A DNA stretch of 64,000 bases from an uncultured Paracoccaceae bacterium (GTDB taxonomy: Bacteria > Pseudomonadota > Alphaproteobacteria > Rhodobacterales > Rhodobacteraceae). Below are positions 49,532-58,768 of this stretch, one piece after another. The number at the start of each line of letters is the position of its first letter. Positions within the stretch are counted from its first letter, which is position 1. The translations under genes and the position numbers were made by a program. Below the pieces are notes generated by a model. It saw only the letters and a program-made list of their open reading frames with translations, was not told where the DNA came from and did no database searches. Where the stretch lies: NCBI GenBank assembly GCA_947503935.1, contig CANNFR010000010.1, forward strand, positions 1 to 64,000. Direction: 5' to 3'.

Positions 49532-49860
49532 TGGCCAATCCTTGGACGGGGGAGGTGGCGCTGGTCGTGGATGGCGAGCGCCGGGTGCTGAAGCTGACAC
49601 TTGGCGCTTTGGCCGAGCTTGAGACGGCGTTGGAGACCGACAGCCTGGTGGCGTTGGTCGAGCGGTTCGAGGCGACGCGGTTTTCGACCCGCGATGTGTT
49701 GTTGTTGATCGTGGCCGGTCTGCGCGGCGGCGGTTGGGGCGGCAGCGCCGAGGATCTGCGCACCGCCGAGATCGGCGGCGGCCCGCTTGAGGCGGCGCGC
49801 GTGGCGGCGGAATTGCTGGTGCGCGCCTTTCAGCTGCCGGGCGGCCGGGAGCCGGCGTGA
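49531..49860 (+). CDS. GTA gp10 tail assembly protein
   Basis: This 109-residue protein matches the GTA gp10 family (VALVVDGERRVLKLTLGALA, then ELETALETDSLVALVERFE). It overlaps gp9 by TGATG and gp10.1 by GTGA. It is likely a tail assembly chaperone. Confidence 0.87.
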   Translation: MANPWTGEVALVVDGERRVLKLTLGALAELETALETDSLVALVERFEATRFSTRDVLLLIVAGLRGGGWGGSAEDLRTAEIGGGPLEAARVAAELLVRAFQLPGGREPA

Positions 49861-50063
49861 ACGGGTTCGACTGGCCCGCGCTTTTGCGGCTGGGCCTGAA
49901 CGGTCTGGGCCTGAAGCCGGCCGAGTTCTGGGCGCTGACCCCGGCGGAGTTGATGCTGATGTTGGGCCAGGAGGGCGGCGCGGTCGCCCCCCTGAGCCGT
50001 GCGCGGCTGAGCGAGCTTGCGGCGGCCTTTCCAGATGTGACGAAAGGGACGGGCGATGGATGA
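49857..50063 (+). CDS. GTA gp10.1 small tail assembly protein
   Basis: This 68-residue protein starts at a GTG overlapping the gp10 stop and matches the rcc01693-type family, with LGLNGLGLKPAEFWALTPAE. Together with gp10 it resembles the paired tail assembly chaperones that precede tape measure genes in phages. Confidence 0.82.
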   Translation: MNGFDWPALLRLGLNGLGLKPAEFWALTPAELMLMLGQEGGAVAPLSRARLSELAAAFPDVTKGTGDG

Positions 50064-50721
50064 AGTTGACGGGCTGGACGGGCTCGAAGATCAGGTACGT
50101 GCGCTGGAGTCGAGCCTGGGGGCGACACAGGGCATGGCCTCGGCCTTCGATGGCGAGTTGTCGCGGATGCGCGACACGCTTGCCGCGACGGGCCGCGATG
50201 TGGCGGGGCTGTCGAATGCGATCGGGCGGGGTCTTCGATCTGCGTTCGACGGCCTCGTCTTTGATGGGATGAAGCTGTCGGATGCGATGCGCGGACTGGC
50301 GACGTCGATTGCGGACGCGGCCTATGCGGCGGCGATGAAGCCGGTGCAGCAGCATTTCGGCAGCCTGTTGGCGGGCAGCATCGAAAGCTTCGTCGCCGGC
50401 GGCATGGCCTTTGAAAAGGGCGGCGCCTTCAGCCAGGGCCGGGTGATGCCGTTTGCGCGCGGCGGCATCGTGAACGGCCCGGTGATGTTTCCGATGCGCG
50501 GTGGCCGCGGCCTGATGGGTGAGGCGGGCCCCGAGGCGATCATGCCTTTGGCGCGGGGGTCGGACGGGCGGCTTGGCGTGCGCATGGATGGCGGCGGCGG
50601 GCGGCCGATGAACGTGGTGATGAATATCAACACCCCCGATGTCGAAGGCTTCAAGCGCAGCCAGGGCCAGATTGCGGCGCAAGTGACGCGGGCTTTGGGC
50701 CGCGGTCAGCGGAACCGGTAG
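50056..50721 (+). CDS. GTA tail tape measure protein (gp11)
   Basis: This 221-residue protein is a very short tape measure, as expected for the short GTA tail. It has an N-terminal coiled-coil part (about 1-60), a middle hydrophobic part, and FARGGIVNGPVMFPMRGGRG with GEAGPEAIMPLARG, a tape-measure C-terminal signature. It overlaps gp10.1 by 8 bases. Confidence 0.9.
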   Translation: MDEVDGLDGLEDQVRALESSLGATQGMASAFDGELSRMRDTLAATGRDVAGLSNAIGRGLRSAFDGLVFDGMKLSDAMRGLATSIADAAYAAAMKPVQQHFGSLLAGSIESFVAGGMAFEKGGAFSQGRVMPFARGGIVNGPVMFPMRGGRGLMGEAGPEAIMPLARGSDGRLGVRMDGGGGRPMNVVMNINTPDVEGFKRSQGQIAAQVTRALGRGQRNR

Positions 50722-50733
50722 GGAGACGGGCGG

Positions 50734-51366
50734 ATGGGATTTCACGAGATACGGTTCCCGGCGAACCTGAGCTTTGGTTCGGTTGGCGGGCCTGAGCGGC
50801 GCACCGAAGTGGTGACGCTGGCCAACGGCTTTGAGGAGCGCAACACGCCCTGGGCCCATTCGCGGCGCCGCTATGATGCGGGCGTCGGTTTGCGGAGCCT
50901 CGACGATGTCGAGTCTCTGATCGCGTTTTTCGAGGCGCGTCGCGGGCAACTCTTTGCATTTCGCTGGAAGGATTGGGCGGACTACAAGTCGTGCCCGGCC
51001 TCGCGCGATGTGGATTACCGCGATCAGGTGATCGGGATCGGTGACGGGGCGACCACGGTGTTTCAACTGTCGAAAACCTATCGCTCGGGCCTTGAGGATT
51101 ACACGCGGCCCATCAAGAAGCCCGTTCAGGGCACCGTCTATGCCGGCGTTCAGGGCGACGCGCTGGTCGAGACGATCAATTACGATGTCGATTACGAGAC
51201 CGGGCTGATCACGTTCGTGGATGCACCCGACATTGATGTCGAGGTGACCTGCGGCTTCGAATTCGACGTGCCGGTGCGGTTCGATACCGACCGCATTCAG
51301 ACCTCGGTGGCCAGCTTTCAGGCGGGTGAAGTGCCGACCGTGCCGATCGTGGAGGTGCGTGTCTGA
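50734..51366 (+). CDS. GTA distal tail protein (gp12, DUF2460)
   Basis: This 210-residue DUF2460 protein has MGFHEIRFPANLSFGSVGGP, then EERNTPWAHSRRRYDAGVGL and RRGQLFAFRWKDWADYKS. It forms the distal tail ring above the baseplate hub. It overlaps gp13 by one base. Confidence 0.92.
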   Translation: MGFHEIRFPANLSFGSVGGPERRTEVVTLANGFEERNTPWAHSRRRYDAGVGLRSLDDVESLIAFFEARRGQLFAFRWKDWADYKSCPASRDVDYRDQVIGIGDGATTVFQLSKTYRSGLEDYTRPIKKPVQGTVYAGVQGDALVETINYDVDYETGLITFVDAPDIDVEVTCGFEFDVPVRFDTDRIQTSVASFQAGEVPTVPIVEVRV

Positions 51367-52298
51367 TGCCTCTTTCAGAACAATTTGCCGAGCATCTGGC
51401 GTCAGGTGCAACCAGCGTCTGCCGGTGCTGGGCGCTTGAGCGTCAGGACGGCACGGTGCAGGGGTTTACCGACCACGACACTGATCTGAGCTTTGAGGGA
51501 ATCGTGTTTCGCGCCGATACCGGCCTGACCGCGCGGGCCTTGCAACAGACCACTGGACTGTCGGTGGACAATACCGAAGCCGTCGGCGCATTGTCAGATG
51601 CAAGCCTGACAGAGGATGACATTCTCGCCGGTCGCTATGATGGCGCCGACGTGCGTGCCTGGCTGGTGAACTGGGCCAGGGTCGAGGACCGGCTGCTGCA
51701 GTTCCGCGGGACGATTGGCGAGGTCACGCGGTCCGGCGGGGCGTTTCAAGCCGAGTTGCGTGGGCTGACCGAGGCGCTGAACCAACCGCAGGGGCGCATT
51801 TACCAAAAGCCGTGCTCGGCAGTGCTGGGTGACGGTCTGTGCCGGTTCAATCTGGATCAACCGGGCTATTTCACTGAGCGCGCGGCCGAAACCGTCGAAG
51901 ACGGGCGGGTGTTTGCATTCGATGAGATGCCGGGCTTTGATGATCGCTGGTTCGAACGTGGCACACTGAAAGTGCTTACGGGCCGGGCGGCCGGCTTGAT
52001 CGGCGTTGTCAAAAACGACCGGGCAACCGGATTGGCCAGGCGCGTTGAGCTGTGGGAGGCGTTGCCTCAGGCGGTTGAAACTGGTGACATGATCCGCATT
52101 GAAGCGGGATGTGACAAGCGTGTCGAGACCTGCCGCCTCAAGTTCCAGAATTTTCTGAACTTTCGGGGATTTCCGCACATTCCTGGCGAGGATTGGCTGG
52201 CCAGCTATCCAACGCGCTCTGCCGGTGCGCCTCAGGACGGTGGGAGATTGACGAGCAATCGCGATTTCACTTCTGATAACCCGCTGCTGCAGTCATGA
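51366..52298 (+). CDS. GTA baseplate hub protein (gp13, DUF2163)
   Basis: This 310-residue protein of the DUF2163/BR0599 family includes conserved cysteines in QKPCSAVLGDGLCRFNL and GCDKRVETCRLKFQNF followed by GFPHIPGEDW. Related lambda-type tail proteins bind an iron-sulfur cluster with such cysteines. It lies directly before the peptidase gp14. Confidence 0.92.
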   Translation: MPLSEQFAEHLASGATSVCRCWALERQDGTVQGFTDHDTDLSFEGIVFRADTGLTARALQQTTGLSVDNTEAVGALSDASLTEDDILAGRYDGADVRAWLVNWARVEDRLLQFRGTIGEVTRSGGAFQAELRGLTEALNQPQGRIYQKPCSAVLGDGLCRFNLDQPGYFTERAAETVEDGRVFAFDEMPGFDDRWFERGTLKVLTGRAAGLIGVVKNDRATGLARRVELWEALPQAVETGDMIRIEAGCDKRVETCRLKFQNFLNFRGFPHIPGEDWLASYPTRSAGAPQDGGRLTSNRDFTSDNPLLQS

Positions 52299-52741
52299 AA
52301 AGTATCTCGGAACGTGCCGTCTTTGAGGCACGCGGCTGGATCGGCACGCCCTATCGCCACCAGGCTGCCACCAAAGGGGCCGGGACGGATTGCCTGGGTC
52401 TTGTGCGGGGTGTCTGGCGTGCACTTTATGGGTCTGAGCCCGAGGACATCCCGGCCTATACGCCGGATTGGTCCGAGCCGGCCCATGACGAGCGTTTGTT
52501 GCGCGCCGCGGGTCAGCACTTGCGCTTGCGGCCATCGCGCGTTCCGAACCATGGGGATGTGATTTTGTTTCGGATGCGTGACGGGGCCGTGGCCAAGCAT
52601 ATGGGGATTGCGGCCGGCGCGGAAGAAACGGCGACATTCATTCACGCTTATACGGGGCATGGCGTGGTCGAAAGCCCGCTTTCCGCCCCCTGGGCGCGTC
52701 GCATCGCGGCGTGCTTTGCATTTCCTGAGGAGCATAACTGA
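52295..52741 (+). CDS. GTA NlpC/P60 cell-wall peptidase (gp14)
   Basis: This 148-residue peptidase has the catalytic Cys in KGAGTDCLGLVRGVW (Cys33) and His in GAVAKHMGIAAG (His102), as in NlpC/P60 enzymes. It opens recipient peptidoglycan during DNA delivery. It overlaps gp13 by ATGA and gp15 by one base. Confidence 0.93.
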   Translation: MKSISERAVFEARGWIGTPYRHQAATKGAGTDCLGLVRGVWRALYGSEPEDIPAYTPDWSEPAHDERLLRAAGQHLRLRPSRVPNHGDVILFRMRDGAVAKHMGIAAGAEETATFIHAYTGHGVVESPLSAPWARRIAACFAFPEEHN

Positions 52742-55700
52742 TGGCGACGATCGTCTTTTCTGCAGTCGGCGCGGCCATCGGTGGCGGCATCGGTGGGAGC
52801 GTTCTGGGCCTGTCGGCGGCTGTGATCGGCCGTGCGGTCGGCGCCACGATCGGCCGGGCCATCGACCAGAAACTGATGGGCACCGGCTCGCAGGTTGTCG
52901 AGACCGGACGCGTCGAGCGCTTTCGCCTGATGGGGGCCAGCGAAGGCTCGACAGTGATGCAGACCTGGGGCCGCATGCGGATGGCGGGCCAGGTCATCTG
53001 GGCTACACGCTTTCAGGAACGGGTAAGAACGCGCGGCGGAGGGTCGGGCAAAGGCGCACCGAAGGCTCCAACTACGCGGGAATATACCTACAGCATCAGC
53101 ATGGCAGTGGCGCTCTGCGAGGGCGAGATCGCGCGGGTGGGCCGTGTCTGGGCCGACGGTGTTGAGATCTCGACTGATACGCTGCAGATGCGGGTCTATA
53201 CCGGTAGCGAAACGCAATTGCCGGATGCCAAGATTGCGGCGGTGGAGGGGGCGGAGAATGCGCCCGCCTATCGTGGGATTGCCTATGTTGTCTTCGAGGA
53301 CCTCGATCTGACGCCGTTTGGCAATCGTATCCCTCAGTTGAGTTTTGAGGTGGTAAGAGCGGCTGAGCCGGGTATCGGACATGCCGAGGGGTTATCTGAT
53401 CTTATCGAGGGCGTGGCGCTTGTGCCCGGGACGGGCGAATACTCATTGGCCACGACGCCGGTGCACTACTCGGAAGGGCGGGGGCGGAACCGAACGGCGA
53501 ATGTGCATGCCCCCAGCGGTGGTACCGATTTCAGCCTGTCATTGAGCCAGCTGCGTGAGGAATTGCCGTCCTGCCAATCGGTGTTGGTGGTGGTTTCGTG
53601 GTTCGGGAGCGATCTGCGCTGCGGCGAATGCGAGGTGAAGCCGAAAGTCGAGCAGACCGTGATCGACGGATCGGGAATGCCCTGGCGCGTTTCAGGCGTA
53701 AGCCGTGCGCAGGCTGAAACAGTCCCGCTCTTGGAGGACAGGTCGGTTTATGGCGGCACACCTGCCGACCAATCGGTCGTCGAAGCGTTGCAGGCCATTC
53801 GGGACGGGGGGCAAGCGGCTGTTTTTTATCCCTTTATCCTGATGGAGCAGTTAGAGGGTAATGGCCTGATCGACCCCTGGACCGGCGCGCCCGAACAACC
53901 GGTTTTACCCTGGCGGGGGCGCATCACGACGTCGCTGGCGGCGGGTGTTGACGGGTCGCCCGATGGCTCGGCCGCGGCGGAAGCCGAGGTGGCGGCGTTC
54001 TTCGGGTCTGCGCAGATTGGCGACTTTGCTGCCAGCGGAACGTCCGTCTCCTACACCGGCGCTGAGGCCTGGGGATACCGCCGCATGATCTTGCATTACG
54101 CGCATCTTTGTGCGGCGGCAGGCGGTGTGGACGCCTTCTGCATCGGCTCGGAGATGCGCGGGCTGACTCAAATCCGTGGGGCAGGTGGGTCGTTTCCCGC
54201 GGTCGATGCGATGCAAGCGCTGGCTGCGGATGTGCGCGCGATTTTGGGGCCCGAGACAAAGATCAGCTATGCGGCTGATTGGTCGGAATATTTTGGATAT
54301 CAGCCGCAGGATGGGTCGGGGGATGTTTACTTCCATCTCGACCCGCTCTGGGCCGATCCGAATATCGATTTCATCGGTATCGACAATTACATGCCCCTGT
54401 CGGACTGGCGGGACGGGACCGACCATGCCGATGCGCGTTTTGGCTCAATCTACGATCTCGATTATCTGCGGTCCAATGTGGCGGGCGGCGAGGGGTATGA
54501 TTGGTATTATGCATCCCCGCAGGAGCGTGACGCGCAGATCCGCACGCCGATCAGCGATGGCGCATTCGGCGAGCCTTGGGTCTTTCGTTACAAGGATATC
54601 CGCAACTGGTGGGAACAGCCCCACCATGAGCGTATCGGCGGCGTGCGCCAGCCTGCGCCCACGCCCTGGCTGCCGCAATCCAAACCTATCTGGTTTACGG
54701 AATTTGGATGCGCGGCGATCAACAATGGGACGAACCAGCCGAACAAGTTCCTTGATCCGAAATCATCGGAATCCTCTCTGCCGCGCTATTCGAATGGCCT
54801 GCGAGACGATCTGATCCAGATGCAGTATTTTCGGGCTGTGACAACCTTCTGGGGCGACCCTGCGAATAATCCGCAATCGGAGCTCTATGACGGGCCGATG
54901 ATCATTATGTCGCGCGCCCATGCCTGGGCCTGGGATGCGCGCCCCTATCCGCAATTCCCCGGGCTTTCGGAATTGTGGAGCGACAGTGCCAACTATCTGC
55001 GCGGCCATTGGCTGAATGGTCGGGTCAGTGCGCAAGCCTTGGCCTCGGTCGTGGCCGAGATCTGCCGACGCTCTGGTGTTGTCGAGATTGATACTGATGG
55101 CCTCTACGGGTTGGTCAGAGGGTATTCCGTTGGCGATGTCGAAGCGGCGCGCGCGGCCTTGCAGCCCCTGATGCTGGCCTACGGGTTCGAAGCGATTGAG
55201 CGGGACGGCACGCTGGTTTTCCGCAATAGGGGGCGCCATGAAGATCGCATTCTGACACCGGACGATCTTGCGCTGACCGATGAGCAGGAAAGCGCGCTTG
55301 AGACAACTCGCGCCCCGGTCGCCGAGGTGGCGGGCCGTGTTCGCCTGACCCATGTCGAGGCTGATGGCGATTATGAGGCCCGCGCGGCCGAGGCAATTTT
55401 CCCCGATGAGCGGACCTATTCGGTCTCGCAATCGGAATTGCCTCTGGTACTGACCGGGTCGGAAGGGCGCGCTATTGTGGAGCGCTGGCTGGCTGAGGCC
55501 CGTGTGGCCCGGGACATCGTGCGATTTTCACTGCCACCGTCCGAGTTGGCGACCGGAGCGGGCGATGTGGTGCGCCTGAACGTGGGAGAGACGACCGCGC
55601 TCTACCGGATCGACCGGGTTGAGCAGGCCGGCGCCAGCCTGATCGAGGCGGTGCGCGTTGAGCCCGAAGTGCAGGTGCCAAGTGACGCGGTGACGGATCT

Positions 55701-56667
55701 GCCGGGGCTGCGGCCCTTCGCGCCGCCATTGCCTGTTTTCCCTGTGTTCCTGGACTTGCCGCTTCTAACCGGTGAGGAGGTTCCGCATGCGCCACATATC
55801 GCCGTGGCGGCCGACCCATGGCCGGGGAGCGTTGCGCTTTATGCCTCGGCCACCGGGGATGAAGGCTATGTCTTGAACAGCCTGATCGGCCGGCCTGCGA
55901 CGATTGGCGTGACCAATACACCGCTTGGGCGCGCCGAACCCGGCCTTTGGGACCGGGGGGCGCCCTTGCGGGTGAATGTCGGCCAGAGCGAGCTATCATC
56001 CGCAACGGAAGCCGCCTTGTTTTCAGGCGCCAACGCGGTTGCGATCGGCGACGGCTCGTCGGGCCTGTGGGAGGTGTTCCAATTCCGCGATGCGGTTCTG
56101 GTGGCCCCTGGCGTCTACGAGCTTTCGACACGGCTGCGGGGCCAGCTTGGAACTGATGGGGTGATGCCTGAGGTCTGGCCGGTCGGCAGCACAATCGTCA
56201 TCCTCGACGAAGGCTTGTTACAGATCGAGTTGCAGGCGTCTGCACGAGGACTGGCAAGGCACTACCGTGTTGGCCCGGCGCAGCGCAGCTTTGACGACCC
56301 GTCCTTCGTCTACCGCGTCGAAGCATTCGATGGCATTGGTCTGCGGCCCTACAGCCCCGTACATCTGCGCGCGGCGCGAACTGCAAATGGCGATCTGGCT
56401 ATCAGCTGGATCCGGCGCACGCGGATCGAAGGCGATAGCTGGCTGTCAGAGGAAGTGCCGTTGGGTGAGGTGCGCGAGGCCTACAGGTTGCGGGTCATCG
56501 ACAACGGGTCAGTGCAGCGCGAGGTCGATCTGACCCAAACAAACTGGACCTACAGCACCGGCGCGCAAGCCGCCGATGGCGTGGCGACCGGCTTCACAAT
56601 CGAGGTTGCGCAGGTGTCCGACGCATTCGGCCCCGGCCCATTCACAAGGATCACAATCGATGACTGA
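52741..56667 (+). CDS. GTA megatron / host-specificity tip protein (gp15)
   Basis: This 1308-residue protein is the largest in the cluster. The N-terminus is hydrophobic and glycine-rich (about 1-45), possibly for membrane penetration. The middle has a glycoside-hydrolase TIM-barrel-like domain (about 430-720: DAFCIGSEMRGLTQIRGAGG, IGIDNYMPLSDWRDG, IWFTEFGCAAINNGTNQP), followed by the Rcc01698-like tail tip domains. It recognises the host surface. It overlaps the next gene by 8 bases. Confidence 0.94.
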   Translation: MATIVFSAVGAAIGGGIGGSVLGLSAAVIGRAVGATIGRAIDQKLMGTGSQVVETGRVERFRLMGASEGSTVMQTWGRMRMAGQVIWATRFQERVRTRGGGSGKGAPKAPTTREYTYSISMAVALCEGEIARVGRVWADGVEISTDTLQMRVYTGSETQLPDAKIAAVEGAENAPAYRGIAYVVFEDLDLTPFGNRIPQLSFEVVRAAEPGIGHAEGLSDLIEGVALVPGTGEYSLATTPVHYSEGRGRNRTANVHAPSGGTDFSLSLSQLREELPSCQSVLVVVSWFGSDLRCGECEVKPKVEQTVIDGSGMPWRVSGVSRAQAETVPLLEDRSVYGGTPADQSVVEALQAIRDGGQAAVFYPFILMEQLEGNGLIDPWTGAPEQPVLPWRGRITTSLAAGVDGSPDGSAAAEAEVAAFFGSAQIGDFAASGTSVSYTGAEAWGYRRMILHYAHLCAAAGGVDAFCIGSEMRGLTQIRGAGGSFPAVDAMQALAADVRAILGPETKISYAADWSEYFGYQPQDGSGDVYFHLDPLWADPNIDFIGIDNYMPLSDWRDGTDHADARFGSIYDLDYLRSNVAGGEGYDWYYASPQERDAQIRTPISDGAFGEPWVFRYKDIRNWWEQPHHERIGGVRQPAPTPWLPQSKPIWFTEFGCAAINNGTNQPNKFLDPKSSESSLPRYSNGLRDDLIQMQYFRAVTTFWGDPANNPQSELYDGPMIIMSRAHAWAWDARPYPQFPGLSELWSDSANYLRGHWLNGRVSAQALASVVAEICRRSGVVEIDTDGLYGLVRGYSVGDVEAARAALQPLMLAYGFEAIERDGTLVFRNRGRHEDRILTPDDLALTDEQESALETTRAPVAEVAGRVRLTHVEADGDYEARAAEAIFPDERTYSVSQSELPLVLTGSEGRAIVERWLAEARVARDIVRFSLPPSELATGAGDVVRLNVGETTALYRIDRVEQAGASLIEAVRVEPEVQVPSDAVTDLPGLRPFAPPLPVFPVFLDLPLLTGEEVPHAPHIAVAADPWPGSVALYASATGDEGYVLNSLIGRPATIGVTNTPLGRAEPGLWDRGAPLRVNVGQSELSSATEAALFSGANAVAIGDGSSGLWEVFQFRDAVLVAPGVYELSTRLRGQLGTDGVMPEVWPVGSTIVILDEGLLQIELQASARGLARHYRVGPAQRSFDDPSFVYRVEAFDGIGLRPYSPVHLRAARTANGDLAISWIRRTRIEGDSWLSEEVPLGEVREAYRLRVIDNGSVQREVDLTQTNWTYSTGAQAADGVATGFTIEVAQVSDAFGPGPFTRITIDD

Positions 56668-57376
56668 GACAGCAAAGCTTTCCCTGCCGCTTTTGGCGCC
56701 ATCGCAGGCGCAAAAGCATGTGACGGTAAATGAGGCACTGGGCCGGCTGGATGCGGCTGTGCAGCTCTCGGTGATCTCCCGAAGCGTGTCGACACCGCCG
56801 GGAGTGGCCGAGGACGGAGACGCCTTTCTCGTCTCGTTTGGCGGGGTGAATGAATGGGCGGGTAAGGACGGCCAGATTGCCGTCCGGCAGAACAATGGCT
56901 GGACCTTCCTTCAAGCTCAGCCAGGCTGGCGCGCTTTTGTGGCTGATGAAAGCATCCAACTGACCTTTGACGGGTCCGACTGGATCGATGCAGCTGTTGC
57001 CATTGGCCCCGGCGGGTCCGCTTTTGCGTTCCGGGTACACGAATTCGACCACGTTCTGACGGCCGGGGCGACATCCCTGACCAGCGCTGAGCTGCCCGCA
57101 AACACTGTTGTCTTCGGGGTGACGGGCCGCTTGCTGAGCGACATAACTGGGTCCCTGACCTCGTGGCGCCTGGGTGTTTCAGGGTCGGACAACCGCTATG
57201 GTAGCGGGCTGGGCGTTGCAGCCGGGTCGTGGCTGCGCGGTCTGACGGGGTCGCCGCTGACTTACTATTCTCCGACCGAGTTGTTGCTGACGGCGGATGG
57301 CGGCACCTTTGACGGTGGCGGCGAGGTGCGACTGGCGGTTCACTATGCCACGCTGGGGTTGCCCCGGTTGGTCTGA
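56660..57376 (+). CDS. GTA-associated DUF2793 protein
   Basis: This 238-residue protein has LSLPLLAPSQAQKHVTVNEA followed by LGRLDAAVQLSV, the DUF2793 signature, and a beta-rich C-terminal region. It follows gp15 in RcGTA-like clusters and may form a head spike or fibre part. Start chosen at 56660, overlapping gp15. Confidence 0.88.
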   Translation: MTETAKLSLPLLAPSQAQKHVTVNEALGRLDAAVQLSVISRSVSTPPGVAEDGDAFLVSFGGVNEWAGKDGQIAVRQNNGWTFLQAQPGWRAFVADESIQLTFDGSDWIDAAVAIGPGGSAFAFRVHEFDHVLTAGATSLTSAELPANTVVFGVTGRLLSDITGSLTSWRLGVSGSDNRYGSGLGVAAGSWLRGLTGSPLTYYSPTELLLTADGGTFDGGGEVRLAVHYATLGLPRLV

Positions 57377-57660
57377 TGCGCCAGCTTGCCCCAGCAGATC
57401 TGGCGGTCGCGGCGCGTGCGCTGCTGCAAGTGCCCGAGGAGGCGCGCATAAGGTGCGCAGAGATGCTTCTGAGCCAATCGCAGGCCGCCGATGCGTATCG
57501 CAAGCGGTTTGGCCGGGCGCATCCACTTTGGGGCGATGGCACTTTGGAGTCGGTCGCGCGCGGTCGCGATCTGGCGCCTGCCCAGCCGATGACCAATAGC
57601 GATTATCTGTCATGTATGGCAATTGTTCTGGAGGCGGTGCTGAGCCGTGAAACCAGCTAA
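57376..57660 (+). CDS. Small protein at the end of the GTA cluster (DUF7742-like)
   Basis: This 94-residue helical protein contains LAPADLAVAARALLQVPEEA and a Trp in HPLWGDGTLESVA. It overlaps the DUF2793 gene by TGATG, so it belongs to the GTA transcript. Its role is unknown. Confidence 0.75.
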   Translation: MRQLAPADLAVAARALLQVPEEARIRCAEMLLSQSQAADAYRKRFGRAHPLWGDGTLESVARGRDLAPAQPMTNSDYLSCMAIVLEAVLSRETS

Positions 57661-57738
57661 AACTCGCGCATGGGGCTTTCGCCGTGACAGGGGCCGCCTA
57701 TCTGATCTAATATGAGGATCAGAGGAAAGGAGCCTGCC

Positions 57739-58548
57739 ATGGCGAAGACGCGTGCCGAGGTGGCAAATCTTGATCCGGTCTGGTCGCGGATCACCGAGGA
57801 GGCCGAGGCCGCTGTGGCCGACGAGCCCTTGCTGGGTGGCCTGGTGCATTCGAGCATCCTGCATCACGCGACGATGGAGCGTGCGCTGGCCTACCGCATC
57901 GCGCTGAAGCTGTCGTCCGGCGAAATGGGCGAGCAGCTGCTGAGCGAGATCGCAGAAGAGGCCTATTCGTCCGATCCGGGCCTCGGTCAGGCCGCCCGTG
58001 CCGATCTGGTTGCGGTGTTTGAGCGTGACCCGGCCTGCCACCGCTTTTTGCAGCCGATCATGTTTTTCAAAGGCTACCAGGCGATGCAGGCCTACCGCGT
58101 GGCCCATTGGCTGTGGCGTGAGGGCCGCCGGGATCTGGCCTATTTCCTCCAAATGCGTATTTCCGAACATTTCGGCGTGGATATCCACCCCGCTGCGCGG
58201 GTCGGCAAGGGCATCATGATCGATCACGCGCATTCCATCGTGATCGGCGAGACGGCCGTTGTCGGTGACAATGTCTCGATGTTGCATTCGGTGACCCTTG
58301 GTGGCACAGGCAAGGCCGATGGCGACCGTCATCCGAAGATCGAGGATGGGGTGCTGATCGGGGCCGGCGCGAAGGTGCTGGGCAACATCACGGTGGGCCA
58401 TTGCAGCCGGATCGCGGCGGGGTCGGTGGTTTTGCATGATGTTCCGGCCTGCAAGACCGTCGCGGGCGTGCCCGCGCGCATCGTGGGCGAGGCGGGCTGT
58501 GACCAGCCCTCGGTCATGATGGATCAGGTGATCCGGGGCGAGCTTTAG
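57739..58548 (+). CDS. cysE: Serine O-acetyltransferase
   Basis: This 269-residue enzyme makes O-acetylserine for cysteine synthesis. It has the N-terminal helical domain (VWSRITEEAEAAVADEPLLG) and a left-handed beta-helix of hexapeptide repeats, with MIDHAHSIVIGETAVVGDNV and VTLGGTGKADGDRHPKI. The start at 57739 follows AAAGGAG. A 7-base hairpin, TCTGATC/GATCAGA (57701-57723), lies just upstream. It is the usual right neighbour of the GTA cluster. Confidence 0.96.
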   Translation: MAKTRAEVANLDPVWSRITEEAEAAVADEPLLGGLVHSSILHHATMERALAYRIALKLSSGEMGEQLLSEIAEEAYSSDPGLGQAARADLVAVFERDPACHRFLQPIMFFKGYQAMQAYRVAHWLWREGRRDLAYFLQMRISEHFGVDIHPAARVGKGIMIDHAHSIVIGETAVVGDNVSMLHSVTLGGTGKADGDRHPKIEDGVLIGAGAKVLGNITVGHCSRIAAGSVVLHDVPACKTVAGVPARIVGEAGCDQPSVMMDQVIRGEL

Positions 58549-58768
58549 CCCCGGTACGCTCTGCAGGCCCTAATTTCCCATACATCGAAACGCAGTGATT
58601 TCTGTCATTGCTGTGTCACACCTGCGCGCTATTGCGACACTGCGACCCCATGGCACATCACGGGGCTTGCGCGTCGCGGGGCGCCATATATAGTCGCGGA
58701 AGATGCTGGAGCGGGGCTCCCGCTCTGGTGCCGGAAGATCGGCAGGCAGGGCGAGGGCGGAGTCTTTG

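Larger units (their letters stand above)
42600..57660 (+). mobile_element. Gene transfer agent structural cluster (RcGTA-type)
   Basis: Eighteen plus-strand genes in the RcGTA order encode the terminase subunits, portal, head, tail, hub and tip proteins. No integrase, excisionase, repressor, replication or lysis gene is present, which separates it from an ordinary prophage. The whole set is intact by reading frame, and flanking genes (fabF-mltG and cysE) fit the Rhodobacterales setting. It packages random host DNA rather than its own genome. Confidence 0.93.

Noticed and set aside
49480-51411. A 643-codon minus-strand frame across GTA genes gp9-gp12
   Set aside because: It runs opposite four overlapping, well-matched tail genes and is rich in Arg/His/Pro, typical of an antisense artefact.
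42600-57660. Interpretation as an ordinary prophage
   Set aside because: No integrase, repressor, replication or lysis genes, and gene order and content match RcGTA between core genes.
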